Below are positions 1-8,465 of a stretch of 64,000 nucleotides of DNA, piece by piece. The DNA is taken from contig NZ_JAMHJQ010000001.1 of NCBI RefSeq assembly GCF_023534745.1, positions 628,110 to 692,109 of the forward strand, in the 5' to 3' direction. Source of the stretch: Streptomyces sp. 35G-GA-8 (lineage in GTDB: Bacteria; Actinomycetota; Actinomycetes; Streptomycetales; Streptomycetaceae). Positions within the stretch are counted from its first letter, which is position 1, and each line of letters begins with the position of its first letter. The position numbers were made by a program, and so were the translations under genes. The notes below the pieces were generated by a model that saw only the letters and a list, made by a program, of their open reading frames with translations, was not told the origin of the DNA and ran no database searches.

Positions 1-146
1 AGGGTCACCTCAAGGCCGTGCTCGGCGAAGGCCTCCCGGACCTGGCTGCGGAAGAGGGCGGCCTCGTCGACCGAGAAGAAGGGGAACGCGAGGTCCCGGG
101 GCGCGTCGCGGCTGTCGCGCCTCGGCCCTCGTCGGAACAGCCCCAC
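1..146 (-). CDS. Hypothetical protein, N-terminal fragment (3' end outside the window)
   Basis: A minus-strand frame opens at a GTG at 146 and runs off the left edge, giving about 48 residues beginning VGLFRRGPRRDSRD and continuing into AFPFFSVDEAALFRSQVREA. A GGGAGG ribosome-binding site lies about 5 bases before the GTG. The run of aromatic and acidic residues followed by an amphipathic helix reads like real protein, whereas the competing longer frame on this strand is Ser/Arg/Pro-rich and looks like a shadow. I recall similar short Streptomyces proteins of unknown function but cannot name a family. Nothing can be said about the missing C-terminus. Confidence 0.55.
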   Translation of the reverse strand, partial: MGLFRRGPRRDSRDAPRDLAFPFFSVDEAALFRSQVREAFAEHGLEVT

Positions 147-209
147 ACCATCGCCTCCCGCCCGCTCGTCCGGTGATCACCCGTCCCGGTGATCGCCCAA
201 CCTCTGATG

Positions 210-266
210 CTAGGCCCTGTCCGGCCGATCTTCACGGGCCGCGAAGATCGGCCGGACAGGACCTAG
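210..266. repeat. CTAG-bounded 24-bp inverted repeat (MITE-like)
   Basis: Arms at 210-233 and 243-266 match over 24 bp with a single mismatch and are separated by a 9-base loop. Each outer end is CTAG, and the arm core is CCTGTCCGGCCGATCTTC. The symmetry and the repeated tetranucleotide at both edges suggest a miniature inverted-repeat element or an insertion-sequence remnant with a CTAG target. It could also act as a terminator or boundary between the divergent genes at 146 and 360. The origin is inferred; only the symmetry is seen. Confidence 0.6.
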
Positions 267-340
267 TCGCAGCGGGTCACCACGCGGCGGACCGCATCCT
301 GTCATCCCCTTCCTCGCCCACTCTTGCTGGCCACCGGTCA

Positions 341-353
341 TACGTATAACGTA
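341..353. promoter_or_regulatory. Dyad TACGT-ATA-ACGTA overlapping a -10 element of the VOC gene
   Basis: A perfect 5-bp dyad with a 3-bp centre lies just before the ATG at 360. It contains TATAAC (345-350), a good -10 hexamer placed so that transcription would begin at or next to the ATG, so the gene may be leaderless. A TTGCTG at 324-329 could be a -35 with a short 15-bp spacer. The dyad could bind a small repressor; no regulator is identifiable nearby. Confidence 0.35.
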
Positions 354-359
354 CGTCAC

Positions 360-782
360 ATGCCTTACATCGCCCTGGTCACCCTCGTCGTGGACGACTA
401 CGACAAGGCGCTCGCCTTCTATACGCGGGCTCTCGGCTTCGAGCTGATCGAGGACACCGATCGTGGCGACGGCTCACGCTGGGTCGTGGTCCGCCCGCGC
501 CCCTCCACCGGCGGCGGTCCGGACGGCTCGGACGGCTCGGCGGCCTCCGTGTGTCTGCTGCTGGCGCGCGCCAAGGACGACACCGAGCGCGCGAGCATCG
601 GCGTGCAGACCGGCGGGCGGGTCGGCTTCTTCCTCCACACCGACGACTTCGCCCGCGATCACGCGCGCATGCGGGCCGCCGGCGTCCGCTTCCTGGAGGA
701 GCCGCGCCACGAGCCGTACGGCTCGGTCGCCGTCTTCGAGGACCTGTACGGCAACCGCTGGGACCTGCTCCAGCCCGCCTGA
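360..782 (+). CDS. VOC family (glyoxalase/bleomycin-resistance fold) protein
   Basis: The protein of 140 residues starts MPYIALVTLVVDDYDKALAF, the typical first beta-strand and helix of a vicinal-oxygen-chelate module, and ends with GSVAVFEDLYGNRWDLLQP, the typical last strand with the metal-ligand position. These two half-modules make one VOC unit. Members are metal-dependent lyases, dioxygenases or drug-binding proteins, and the substrate cannot be told from sequence. A Gly/Ser/Asp-rich insert (about residues 49-63) sits in the middle. I chose the ATG at 360 over an in-frame ATG 36 bases upstream because the fold begins there and a -10-like hexamer sits just before it. It stands alone between a repeat element and a small membrane protein gene. 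Confidence 0.8.
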   Translation: MPYIALVTLVVDDYDKALAFYTRALGFELIEDTDRGDGSRWVVVRPRPSTGGGPDGSDGSAASVCLLLARAKDDTERASIGVQTGGRVGFFLHTDDFARDHARMRAAGVRFLEEPRHEPYGSVAVFEDLYGNRWDLLQPA

Positions 783-891
783 GGGCCCGGCCGGAAAGAC
801 CTGAGGACAGACTGAAGGCCGTACGGCGTCTTCCCGTACGGCCCTCGACGGCCCTGCCCGGCGCCTCCCGCCAGGTCCCGCCCCCCGTTTG

Positions 892-1059
892 TCAGGAGGG
901 GGACTTCCGCAGCAGCCATAAACCCAGTCCGGACCCCACCACTCCGAGCCCGGCCACGACGCTCAGCGCGATCTCCGTCCCGCCGTCGTCCACCAGGAAG
1001 TTCAAGTACACGTTGGCCAGCAGGCAGCCGATAAGCACGATCCAGAGCAGGGCTTTCAT
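892..1059 (-). CDS. Small membrane protein of unknown function (55 aa)
   Basis: The protein starts MKALLWIVLIGCLLANVYLN and has two hydrophobic segments (about residues 3-19 and 27-50) joined by a short acidic loop containing DDGG, then a basic RKSPS tail, so a two-pass inner-membrane protein is likely. An AAGGA ribosome-binding site lies about 7 bases upstream of the ATG at 1059; an in-frame extension upstream is Ser/Arg/Glu-rich and not convincing. I do not recognise a named family. It is transcribed divergently from the GAP1-related gene at 1320. Confidence 0.65.
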   Translation of the reverse strand: MKALLWIVLIGCLLANVYLNFLVDDGGTEIALSVVAGLGVVGSGLGLWLLRKSPS

Positions 1060-1319
1060 GGGATTTCCTTCACCTTCCGCGACGCTTTCCTCAGCACGTC
1101 CACTCTCTCGCACCGAGCCCGCGAGCACAGGAGGGCAGCCCCCCGAATCCGGGGTTCAGCACACCCCCCGAACGCGGGTGTGATTCCCTGCCTCCGCCCG
1201 TGCGGGGGCGGGGGTCCCTGCGCGCGGCCCCCTGATGAACGGTACCTTCGTGCTGCCGAATTCGACGCCGCCCGAACCGGGTTGACGGCGGGGCACGCAA
1301 GAACGAAGGGGGCCGGCGC

Positions 1320-3770
1320 ATGAGCCTGGCGCAGCTGCACTACACCTCGGCCCCGCAGGGACCGGACGGATCCTACGGAACCGATGGACCGAACGGACCG
1401 AACGGACCGGGCTCCCGGTACACCGCGGTCACCCCGGGCATACCGGCGTCCCTGCTCAAAGAGGCCGAGCCGCTGCTCGGGTACGAGCCGCCGCGCGACG
1501 CCCCCGAGCGCCCCGGCGCCGCCGAACTCGCCGCCTTTCCCCAGGCGTTCAGTCACAGTCTGCTCTCGGACGGCACGCGTCTGCTCGCCCGCGCGGTGCG
1601 TACCAGCGCGGGAACGGGCACGGGAGCGGGCGGCAGCGGTGGCGTGGCCTGCTCCCACACCCATGCCGTGCTGCTGCCGGCCGACGCGGGACTGCCGGGC
1701 GGAGGGTTGCCCATCTCCGCCTGGAACTCGTCGCGGTGGGCCTCCGCCGCCCCGGCCGACGGGGCTCCGGCGCAGCTGGAGGCCCTTCCCCCGTCGGGTC
1801 TTCTCGGACGGGAGGCGCTGGTCGGGTTCGCCGCCTCGCGCGGCCCCTGGCTCCCCGGCTTCCTGGCCAGTCTGCGCGAGCTGACGGAGGAGACATCCGG
1901 GCCGCGGGCGGCGGAGCCGGCGGCGCGGATCGTCCTCGTGGAGCGCGACAGCGCCGATGTGGCCCTGTGGATCGCGCTGGCCTGTGCCGTACTGCCGCGC
2001 GACCATGCCGACCGGCTGACCTTCACCACCTATACGCGCCGGCCGCGCGAGGCCCGGCAGCGGATCGTCGGCGTACTCCCCGGGGACGCGCCGGAGCCGG
2101 ACGGCCGTGACCACCGCTGCCGAGTGCACGACTGCACCGCCCCCGCCCCCGCCCCCGCGCCCGGCCCCGCCCCCGTGCCCGCGGAACTCACGCCGACGGA
2201 CATCTGGGCCGCGATCGCCGCGCGCGTCTGGCTGGGCCGGGCGCCCGAGCTGTTCACGGAGGCGGCGGCGCTGCCGGGTGGTGTCTTCTCCCCCGGCGCC
2301 CTGGCCGTCGTGGCCCTCTGCGCGGACCTCGCCCCCGGTGCCGACGGCCGTACGGCGGCGGCCGACTGGGCGCACACGCACGCGCACGCCCTGGGTGACG
2401 CCCGGCTGCGCCGGCTCGTCGAGACGTTCCGGACGACCGCCGAGGACCGGACGACGGCCGAACTCACCGCCCTGACACGGCTGTTCACCGCGCTCCCCGA
2501 AGACCTCGGGCAGCGGCTCGCGGCCGGTCTGGCTCCCGAACTGCGCGCGGGCGTCGCAGACTCCGGCCCCGGCATCACCCGGCCGGTGGAGCTGCTGCGT
2601 GTCGCCGACGCGCTCGGGGTGGACTGTACGGATCTGCTGCCAGGTCTCGCCCACCGGCTGGCCCGCTCCCTGCTGGATCCTGTCCGGGAGACCGCGGGGA
2701 GCCCGGATCCGCTCACGGTCCTGGAAGACGTCCTGGAGGAGCATTTCGAGCTGCGTACCGCGCTGCTCAGCGCGCTGGACGCCCTCGCCGCCGAGGATCC
2801 GCCCGCCGCCGTCCGGCTGCTCGGGCGTACGCCCCTGGCTCTCACGGGGGTGCAGTCCCTGCCGCATCTGCGGATGTGCGCCGGTGCGCCCTGGACTCCG
2901 GCCGCCGGGGGCGGCGACGGCCTCGCCGCGCTGCATGCCGCGCTGCGCGCCTGCGGAGTCTCGCCGTTCACCGATCCGCTGGTGCTGCGTACGGCCGTAC
3001 GGCTGGTGTGGGACGGTGGCGCCCCGCTACCGGGCGAGGCGCGGCGGCTGCTCAGCGAGACGGGCTCCGACGCGCATCGCGCCGCGGGCACCTGGCGGGC
3101 GCTGGTACGGGCCGCGCTCGACGGCCCCACCACCGGCACCGACGCCCCCGCCGGCATCGACGACGCGGATGCCGCCGCGCTCGCCCATGATCTGCTGCGC
3201 TGCTTCCCCGACGAACTGGAGCCGCGCGTACGGGGCGCCCTGCTGCTCCTTGAGTTCGCCGGCGAGATCGGCGCGGGCCGGGCAGGTCATCCGTGGACCG
3301 AGCGGGTGCTGGCGCTGCGCGCCGAGGCCGAGCCGGTGGAACCTGCCCTGCTGGCCCGGGTGTTCGGGACCCTCGCACGCCGGCTGCTCTCCGAGGAACG
3401 GCCGGAGGGCGAGCTGTACGCCCTGATCCACAGCGGCGAGCCGCGGCTGCTCGATGCGTACGCGACCGCCGCCCAGGAGGAGCGGGTACGCGACCGGCTG
3501 CGTACCTCCCCGGCCTACACGGCCGACTGCTTCATCGCGTGGAGCTCACTGCCCGGCGCGACCCGGGCATGGGACTCGACCCGTACCGCACTGCTCGACA
3601 AGGTGCTGCGGCCGGTCGTGCGCGCGCTGTCCGACGAGGACACCGCCTCCGTCGAGCGCGGCCTTGAGCGTGCGGGGGCCCACCGCGCGGAGGAGTTCAG
3701 GGCCTGGAACCGCCCGGGGGCCCTCAGCAGGCTGAGCCGTCGCCTCGGCGGCCTCGGACGGCCCCGTTAG
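1320..3770 (+). CDS. GTPase-associated protein 1 (GAP1)-related protein
   Basis: The 816-residue protein begins MSLAQLHYTSAPQGPDGS, a start I associate with actinobacterial GAP1-type proteins. That family was described as the partner of TRAFAC-type GTPases in predicted multi-component conflict or signalling systems. The N-terminal 200 residues hold the conserved beta-rich GAP1-N region (an SHSLLSDGTRLLARAV strand and an AHAVLLPADA-like strand). The rest is Ala/Leu/Arg-rich and helical, as expected for the middle and C-terminal scaffold domains. A Gly/Pro/Asn/Asp-rich repeat (residues 14-31) interrupts the N-domain. No GTPase gene is adjacent: the neighbours are a small membrane gene upstream and msrB convergent downstream. 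The start is supported by a GAAGGGGG site. Family assignment is from memory of the N-terminal signature. Confidence 0.65.
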   Translation: MSLAQLHYTSAPQGPDGSYGTDGPNGPNGPGSRYTAVTPGIPASLLKEAEPLLGYEPPRDAPERPGAAELAAFPQAFSHSLLSDGTRLLARAVRTSAGTGTGAGGSGGVACSHTHAVLLPADAGLPGGGLPISAWNSSRWASAAPADGAPAQLEALPPSGLLGREALVGFAASRGPWLPGFLASLRELTEETSGPRAAEPAARIVLVERDSADVALWIALACAVLPRDHADRLTFTTYTRRPREARQRIVGVLPGDAPEPDGRDHRCRVHDCTAPAPAPAPGPAPVPAELTPTDIWAAIAARVWLGRAPELFTEAAALPGGVFSPGALAVVALCADLAPGADGRTAAADWAHTHAHALGDARLRRLVETFRTTAEDRTTAELTALTRLFTALPEDLGQRLAAGLAPELRAGVADSGPGITRPVELLRVADALGVDCTDLLPGLAHRLARSLLDPVRETAGSPDPLTVLEDVLEEHFELRTALLSALDALAAEDPPAAVRLLGRTPLALTGVQSLPHLRMCAGAPWTPAAGGGDGLAALHAALRACGVSPFTDPLVLRTAVRLVWDGGAPLPGEARRLLSETGSDAHRAAGTWRALVRAALDGPTTGTDAPAGIDDADAAALAHDLLRCFPDELEPRVRGALLLLEFAGEIGAGRAGHPWTERVLALRAEAEPVEPALLARVFGTLARRLLSEERPEGELYALIHSGEPRLLDAYATAAQEERVRDRLRTSPAYTADCFIAWSSLPGATRAWDSTRTALLDKVLRPVVRALSDEDTASVERGLERAGAHRAEEFRAWNRPGALSRLSRRLGGLGRPR

Positions 3771-3795
3771 CAGAGGCCGTCCCCACCGCGCCCGG

Positions 3796-4203
3796 TCAGC
3801 TCTCGTCAGGGGCCAGCCGCAGCGAGATGCTGTTGATGCAGTACCGCTGGTCCGTCGGGGTCGGGTATCCCTCGCCCTCGAAGACATGGCCGAGGTGCGA
3901 GCCGCAGCGTGCGCAGCGGACCTCGACGCGGACCATGCCGTGGGAGCGGTCCTCGATCAGCTCGACCGCGTCCGTGTCCTTCGGGTCGTAGAAGGACGGC
4001 CAGCCGCAGTGCGACTCGAACTTCGTGTCGGACCGGAAGAGATCGGCGCCGCACGCGCGGCAGGAGTAGACGCCGGTCGTCTTGGTGTCCGTGTATTCGC
4101 CGGTGAAGGCGGGCTCGGTGCCGGCCTTGCGGAGTACCTGGTACTCCGCGTCGGTCAGCTCCGCGCGCCACTGCTCGTCCGGCTTGTCGATGTCGTACGG
4201 CAT
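3796..4203 (-). CDS. msrB: Peptide-methionine (R)-S-oxide reductase MsrB
   Basis: The 135-residue protein has all MsrB hallmarks: two structural zinc CxxC pairs (C48-C51 and C97-C100), the GWPSF substrate-pocket motif (67-71), and the catalytic Cys122 in RYCINSIS. It reduces the R-epimer of methionine sulfoxide in oxidised proteins in the cytoplasm using thioredoxin. Length is normal for a single-domain MsrB, with no MsrA fusion. It lies 44 bp downstream of murC on the same strand and may be co-transcribed. Its end faces the GAP1-related gene. Confidence 0.95.
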   Translation of the reverse strand: MPYDIDKPDEQWRAELTDAEYQVLRKAGTEPAFTGEYTDTKTTGVYSCRACGADLFRSDTKFESHCGWPSFYDPKDTDAVELIEDRSHGMVRVEVRCARCGSHLGHVFEGEGYPTPTDQRYCINSISLRLAPDES

Positions 4204-4247
4204 GCGCTCTCCTCAGTCGGTCGGACGGGCCCGGCTGCCCCGGCGGG

Positions 4248-5651
4248 TCAGTCCCCGAGCCGGGCCAGGATGTCGGGACCGAGGTCCGTGACATCGCCCG
4301 CGCCCATGGTGAGAACGAGATCACCGGGGCGCGCCATTCCCGCGACCGCCTCGGGGACGGATCCCTTGTCGTGGACGGCGGTGACGGTGGCGCCCGCCGC
4401 CTCGGCGGCGTCGGTGATCAGGGCGCTGGTGACACCGGGCAGCGGGTCCTCGCGGGCCGGGTAGATGTCCAGCACAAGCGAGGCGTCGGCGAGGGCCAGG
4501 GCCTGGCCCATCTCCGTGCCCAGCTCCTGCGTACGGGAGAACAGATGCGGCTGGAACACCACCAGCAGCCGGGAGCCGGGGGCCGCCGCGGCCCGCATCG
4601 CCTCCAGGTCGGCGGTCATCTCGGTGGGGTGGTGGGCGTACGAGTCGATCACCTGCACGCCCGCGGCCTCGCCCTTGAGCTGGAGGCGGCGCTTGACCCC
4701 GGTGTACGCGCCGAGCGCCGAGGCCAGATTGTGCGCCGGGATACCGAGGGCGATACCGGCGGCGAGGGCGGCGACCGCGTTGTGGGCGTAGTGCCGGCCG
4801 GGGACCGAGACGGTGAAGGTCAGGAAGCGGCCGTCGAGCAGTACGGTGACCTCGCTGGTCAGACCGCGTGCGGTGACCTTGTGCACGCGGATGTCGGCGT
4901 CCTCGGCCGCCCCGTAGGTGACGACCTTGAGCGCGCTCGAAGCCCGGACCCGGGAGGCCAGCTCGACGGCGCCGGGCTGGTCGGCGGCGATCACCAGCGT
5001 CCCACCGGGGACGATCTTGCCGGTGAACGCCTCGAACGACTCGTAGATCTCGTCCATCGACGCGTAGTTCGCGTGGTGGTCCAGCTCGACATTGAGGACG
5101 ATCGCGACCTCGGGGTCGTACTTCTGGAAGCTGCGGTCGCTCTCGTCCGCCTCGGCGACGAAGATCTCGCCCTCGCCGTGCCGGGCGTTCGTACCGGGCC
5201 CCGCGAGATCGCCGCCGATGGCGTAGGAGGGGTCGAGGCCCAGTTCGGTGAGGGCGACGGCCAGCATGGAGGTCGTGGTGGTCTTGCCGTGGGTGCCGGC
5301 GACGGCGATCGCGCGCAGCCCGCCCATCAGCGAGGCCAGCGCGTCGGAGCGGTGCACGACGGGTACGGAGAGCTCGGCGGCGCGGGCCAGCTCGGGGTTG
5401 TCGGCCCGGATCGCGCTGGAGACGACCACGCACGAGGCGTCGTCCGCGAGGTGCTCGGCGGCATGGCCGATATGCACGGTGGCCCCCAGCGCCCGCAGCG
5501 CCTCCGCGGTCTCCGACTCCTTCGCGTCGCTGCCCGCGACCTTGGCACCGCGCTGGGCGAGGATCTTGGCGATACCCGACATTCCGGCGCCGCCGATACC
5601 GATGAAGTGCGGCCGTTCCATGGCTGCGGGGATACCGGGTGCCGGTGCCAT
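4248..5651 (-). CDS. murC: UDP-N-acetylmuramate--L-alanine ligase MurC
   Basis: This Mur ligase of 467 residues adds the first amino acid, L-Ala, to UDP-MurNAc in cytoplasmic peptidoglycan precursor synthesis. Seen in sequence: the N-terminal Rossmann motif GIGGAGMSG (18-26) that binds the UDP-sugar, the ATP P-loop GTHGKTTT (119-126), a DHHANY motif in the central domain, and the C-terminal HHPTEM region. Length is normal. A second in-frame ATG lies at codon 11; the first was kept because a GGGAGA site precedes it. The gene stands outside any dcw cell-division cluster, paired with msrB, which I recall as the usual Streptomyces arrangement. Confidence 0.95.
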   Translation of the reverse strand: MAPAPGIPAAMERPHFIGIGGAGMSGIAKILAQRGAKVAGSDAKESETAEALRALGATVHIGHAAEHLADDASCVVVSSAIRADNPELARAAELSVPVVHRSDALASLMGGLRAIAVAGTHGKTTTTSMLAVALTELGLDPSYAIGGDLAGPGTNARHGEGEIFVAEADESDRSFQKYDPEVAIVLNVELDHHANYASMDEIYESFEAFTGKIVPGGTLVIAADQPGAVELASRVRASSALKVVTYGAAEDADIRVHKVTARGLTSEVTVLLDGRFLTFTVSVPGRHYAHNAVAALAAGIALGIPAHNLASALGAYTGVKRRLQLKGEAAGVQVIDSYAHHPTEMTADLEAMRAAAAPGSRLLVVFQPHLFSRTQELGTEMGQALALADASLVLDIYPAREDPLPGVTSALITDAAEAAGATVTAVHDKGSVPEAVAGMARPGDLVLTMGAGDVTDLGPDILARLGD

Positions 5652-5725
5652 ACGTGTTCTCTCCCAAGGTGCAGGCGGGCCCAGGACGCGGGCGGGGTAC
5701 AGCGTGCAGCTGTAGCGGATCCAGC

Positions 5726-6196
5726 TTATTCGCTGTGCGCGAAGAGTTTGAGCACCGGTACGCCGACCTTGTGCCGCGCCCGCGACGCCCAGTCCCGGTG
5801 GAAGAACTCCTCCACGTAGTGCGGCTCGGTGAGCACGATCACCTCGTCGGCCCCTGCTTCGTCCACGACCTCTTTGAGCCGGTCGAGCGGATGCTCCTCG
5901 ACGACCTGGCCGGTGGCCGCGGAGCCCTGGCCGCGCAGCAGCGCCAGCGAGTGTTCGAGGGCGAGTTCGGCGGGCTGTCTGGCCGCCTTGCCCTCGGGCA
6001 CCTCGTCCTCCCTGGCCGCGTCCCGCAGCTCGCCGATCGCGATGTCGTCGATGGCCCGCAGCAGCAGATCGGCCTGGTCGCCACGCGGCTGCATGAGCAC
6101 CACGAACGAGATCTCCTCGTCGCCGTGGAGGGTGGTGACGAACTCCACGTCCTCCGACGACAGGGGCTTCTCGATCATCAATACGCTTGTGAACAC
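5726..6196 (-). CDS. UspA-like alpha/beta protein of unknown function
   Basis: The 156-residue protein has an alternating beta/alpha pattern (ISFVVLMQPRG, then helix, ALEHSLALLRG, then DEVIVLTEPHYVEEF and VPVLKLFAHSE) resembling a universal-stress/HUP-type nucleotide-binding fold. The C-terminal RHKVGVPVLKLFAHSE block is very characteristic of Streptomyces orthologues. These are often labelled indole-3-glycerol phosphate synthase, but the TrpC barrel motifs are absent and the protein is too short. The start could also be the internal ATG seven codons in (MIEKPLSS). It lies 74 bp upstream of murC on the same strand. The role is unknown. Confidence 0.7.
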   Translation of the reverse strand: MFTSVLMIEKPLSSEDVEFVTTLHGDEEISFVVLMQPRGDQADLLLRAIDDIAIGELRDAAREDEVPEGKAARQPAELALEHSLALLRGQGSAATGQVVEEHPLDRLKEVVDEAGADEVIVLTEPHYVEEFFHRDWASRARHKVGVPVLKLFAHSE

Positions 6197-6350
6197 GACA
6201 GGCGCCCTTCTTCCTCCAGGGCCGTGCGGCCCACTGCTGAAACCATCCTTCCCCGTGCCCGCACGGGGTCCATGAGGTTAAGTCTGCCCAGCGGAAGCTA
6301 ACCGGAACGACAAATTCCGCTGATTGTCAGACACCCGGGTGCCGGGTCGA

Positions 6351-7193
6351 TCAGACGCGCCGGTACCGGGTGAAGAGGAACCCGTCCTGCTCCAGCAGCG
6401 ACGCCAGCGCGAACCGTTCGGGCACGGCGGGAGCCGGACCGCCCGTGATGCGCTGCGCGTACCCCGAAGTGAGCATCGGAGACACGGTCAGACAGAGTTC
6501 GTCCAGCAGTCCCGCCGCCACGAACTGCCCGAGCAGCCGCGGTCCGCCCTCGGTGAGCAGCCGGACCAGTCCGCGATCCGCCAGGGCGCGCACGACACGC
6601 TCCGGGTCCGCCTCGGGGCCGTCCCCGGCGATCACCACCTCCACGCCCGCCTTCTCCGCCGCGAGGATCCGCTCCGCGGGGGCCGCCGCGCCGGTCAGCA
6701 CCAGCGTCGGGGCGAGGGCGGCGGTGAACAGCGGCAGCGAGAAGTCCAGCTCCAGACTCGCGCTGACCACGGCGATCACCGGCGCGGGCCGCTGGCCGGC
6801 CGCCGCCCGGCGCCCGGCGAAGGCCTCGCGGGCGCGGGCCGGCCGGTACCCCTCCTGGCGAACCGTTTCCGCACCCACCACCACCGCATCGGCGAGCGCC
6901 CGCAGAGTGCCGAAGACGCGCATGTCGGCGGCGGAGGAGATGGACTGCGAACGGCCCTCGTGGTGGGCGGCGCCGTCCAGCGTGGACACCATGTTGGCGC
7001 GCAGCCAGGGCCGCGCACCCCCCTCGGCCCCGGTGCCGGAACCAGTGCCGCCGCCCGCGCCGACGGGGTACGCGTAGGCGTCCGCCAGCTCGTCGAGCGT
7101 CCATTCGCGGTCCGCGCCGGACACAACCGCTGATTCCCCTCCGGAAGCCGCGGCGGAGGGTGTCTGATCGGTCACAGGGAACAGGCGTCGCAT
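6351..7193 (-). CDS. Pyrimidine reductase family protein (RibD C-terminal-like)
   Basis: This 280-residue stand-alone reductase domain is of the RibD C-terminal/DHFR-like type. Seen are the substrate and NADPH-binding blocks RANMVSTLDGAAHHEGRSQ (about residues 78-96), a VVVGAETVRQEGYRPAR segment, and a late LLTEGGPRLLGQF motif, all in the order expected for the family. Members reduce 5-amino-6-ribosylaminouracil phosphate (riboflavin pathway) or related pyrimidines. With no deaminase domain and no rib genes nearby, the actual substrate is uncertain. I placed the start at the ATG at 7193 (MRRLFPVTD); longer in-frame starts run into the divergent zapE promoter. A Gly/Thr-rich linker occupies about residues 59-73. 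Confidence 0.8.
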   Translation of the reverse strand: MRRLFPVTDQTPSAAASGGESAVVSGADREWTLDELADAYAYPVGAGGGTGSGTGAEGGARPWLRANMVSTLDGAAHHEGRSQSISSAADMRVFGTLRALADAVVVGAETVRQEGYRPARAREAFAGRRAAAGQRPAPVIAVVSASLELDFSLPLFTAALAPTLVLTGAAAPAERILAAEKAGVEVVIAGDGPEADPERVVRALADRGLVRLLTEGGPRLLGQFVAAGLLDELCLTVSPMLTSGYAQRITGGPAPAVPERFALASLLEQDGFLFTRYRRV

Positions 7194-7216
7194 GCGAAGC
7201 AGTCTGGCATGGCGCA

Positions 7217-7222
7217 TAGAGT
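7217..7222 (+). promoter_or_regulatory. Putative -10 hexamer TAGAGT for a leaderless zapE transcript
   Basis: TAGAGT ends 8 bases before the GTG at 7231 and there is no purine-rich ribosome-binding site in between, which fits leaderless transcription. No clear -35 is visible. The 37-bp divergent gap must also hold the promoter of the reductase gene starting at 7193. Confidence 0.35.
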
Positions 7223-7230
7223 TACGAACT

Positions 7231-8328
7231 GTGTCGTCCTCCACCGCGGCGTCCGGCCGTCAGTCGATAACCGAAGCGGCCCCGCTCTCCCTCTGCGCAC
7301 GTGAGCCACGTGTCCCCGCCGACCGGCTGGTCGCGGAGATGGTGCCGCCACCGCGCTTCGACTCCGTACGGTTCGACACGTACGTACCCGACCCCCGGCA
7401 GCCCAGCCAGACCGAGGCGGTCTCGGTCCTGAGCGCGTTCGCGGCGGGGCTCGGCGGGGCGCACCCGGCCGACGGCGGACACGGCGGGCGGCGCTGGTTC
7501 TCCAGAAAGCCGGCGGCGCCCACCGGACCGCGCGGGGTCTATCTGGACGGCGGTTACGGCGTCGGCAAGACACATCTGCTGGCGTCCCTCTGGCACGCCA
7601 CTCCCGCCATGCCCGGACAGAAGGCCTTCGGCACCTTCGTGGAGCTGACCAATCTGGTCGGCGCGCTGGGTTTCCAGGAGACCGTACGGACGCTCAGCGG
7701 CCATCGGCTGCTCTGCATCGACGAGTTCGAGCTGGACGATCCGGGCGACACCGTCCTTGTCTCCTCCCTGCTCGGCAAGCTGGTCGACGCGGGCGTGGCA
7801 CTGGCCGCGACCTCGAACACCCTGCCGGGCAAGCTCGGCGAGGGCCGGTTCGCCGCCGCGGACTTCCTCCGCGAGATCCAGGGCCTGTCGGCGCGGTTCC
7901 GCCCGCTGCGCATCGACGGCGAGGACTACCGGCACCGGGGACTGCCCGCCGCTCCCGCCCCGTACTCCGACGAAGAGGTGACCCGGGCCGCGTACGCGAC
8001 CGAGGGCGCCAGCCTGGACGACTTCCCCGGCCTGCTCGAACATCTCTCCCGGGTCCATCCGAGCCGGTACGGAGCGCTCACGGACGGGGTGCGGGCCGTC
8101 TGTCTCACGAATGTCTCGCCGGTGCCCGACCAGTCGACGGCGCTGCGGCTCGTCGTCCTCGCGGACCGGCTGTACGACCGGGAGGTGCCCGTCCTCGCCT
8201 CGGGGCTCCCCTTCGACCGGCTGTTCAGCGAAGAGATGCTGAACGGCGGCTACCGGAAGAAATACTTCCGGGCGATCTCACGGCTGACGGCGCTGGCGCG
8301 GGACGCGAAGGGGCTGGTCGGCCAGTAG
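7231..8328 (+). CDS. zapE: Cell division protein ZapE / AFG1-like ATPase
   Basis: This P-loop ATPase of 365 residues has Walker A GGYGVGKT (107-114), Walker B LLCIDEFELDD (160-170), and the C-terminal GGYRKKYFRAISRL stretch seen in ZapE proteins. In proteobacteria ZapE associates with FtsZ at the constricting ring, and the mitochondrial relative AFG1/LACE1 works in protein quality control. The role in Streptomyces is not established. The GTG at 7231 is preferred over an upstream ATG at 7192 because the conserved protein begins near there and a -10-like TAGAGT sits just before it. It is divergent from the pyrimidine-reductase gene and followed by an OsmC gene. Confidence 0.85.
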   Translation: MSSSTAASGRQSITEAAPLSLCAREPRVPADRLVAEMVPPPRFDSVRFDTYVPDPRQPSQTEAVSVLSAFAAGLGGAHPADGGHGGRRWFSRKPAAPTGPRGVYLDGGYGVGKTHLLASLWHATPAMPGQKAFGTFVELTNLVGALGFQETVRTLSGHRLLCIDEFELDDPGDTVLVSSLLGKLVDAGVALAATSNTLPGKLGEGRFAAADFLREIQGLSARFRPLRIDGEDYRHRGLPAAPAPYSDEEVTRAAYATEGASLDDFPGLLEHLSRVHPSRYGALTDGVRAVCLTNVSPVPDQSTALRLVVLADRLYDREVPVLASGLPFDRLFSEEMLNGGYRKKYFRAISRLTALARDAKGLVGQ

Positions 8329-8465
8329 GTTCGGAGCCGCAACTCCGCGGCGCCGTAACGCCGCTGCGCCCCAGGGCCTTGACATGTCGAAGCCTTGCCA
8401 TCTCGCGTCATCGCATCTGCTGTACTCACACCCGTATCACCAAGACCAAGCAGAAGGGTTCCACC

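Noticed and set aside
5726-6196. Indole-3-glycerol phosphate synthase, the label often given to this protein
   Set aside because: At 156 residues it is far shorter than TrpC (about 260) and shows no TrpC barrel motifs; the pattern fits a Usp/HUP-like fold better.
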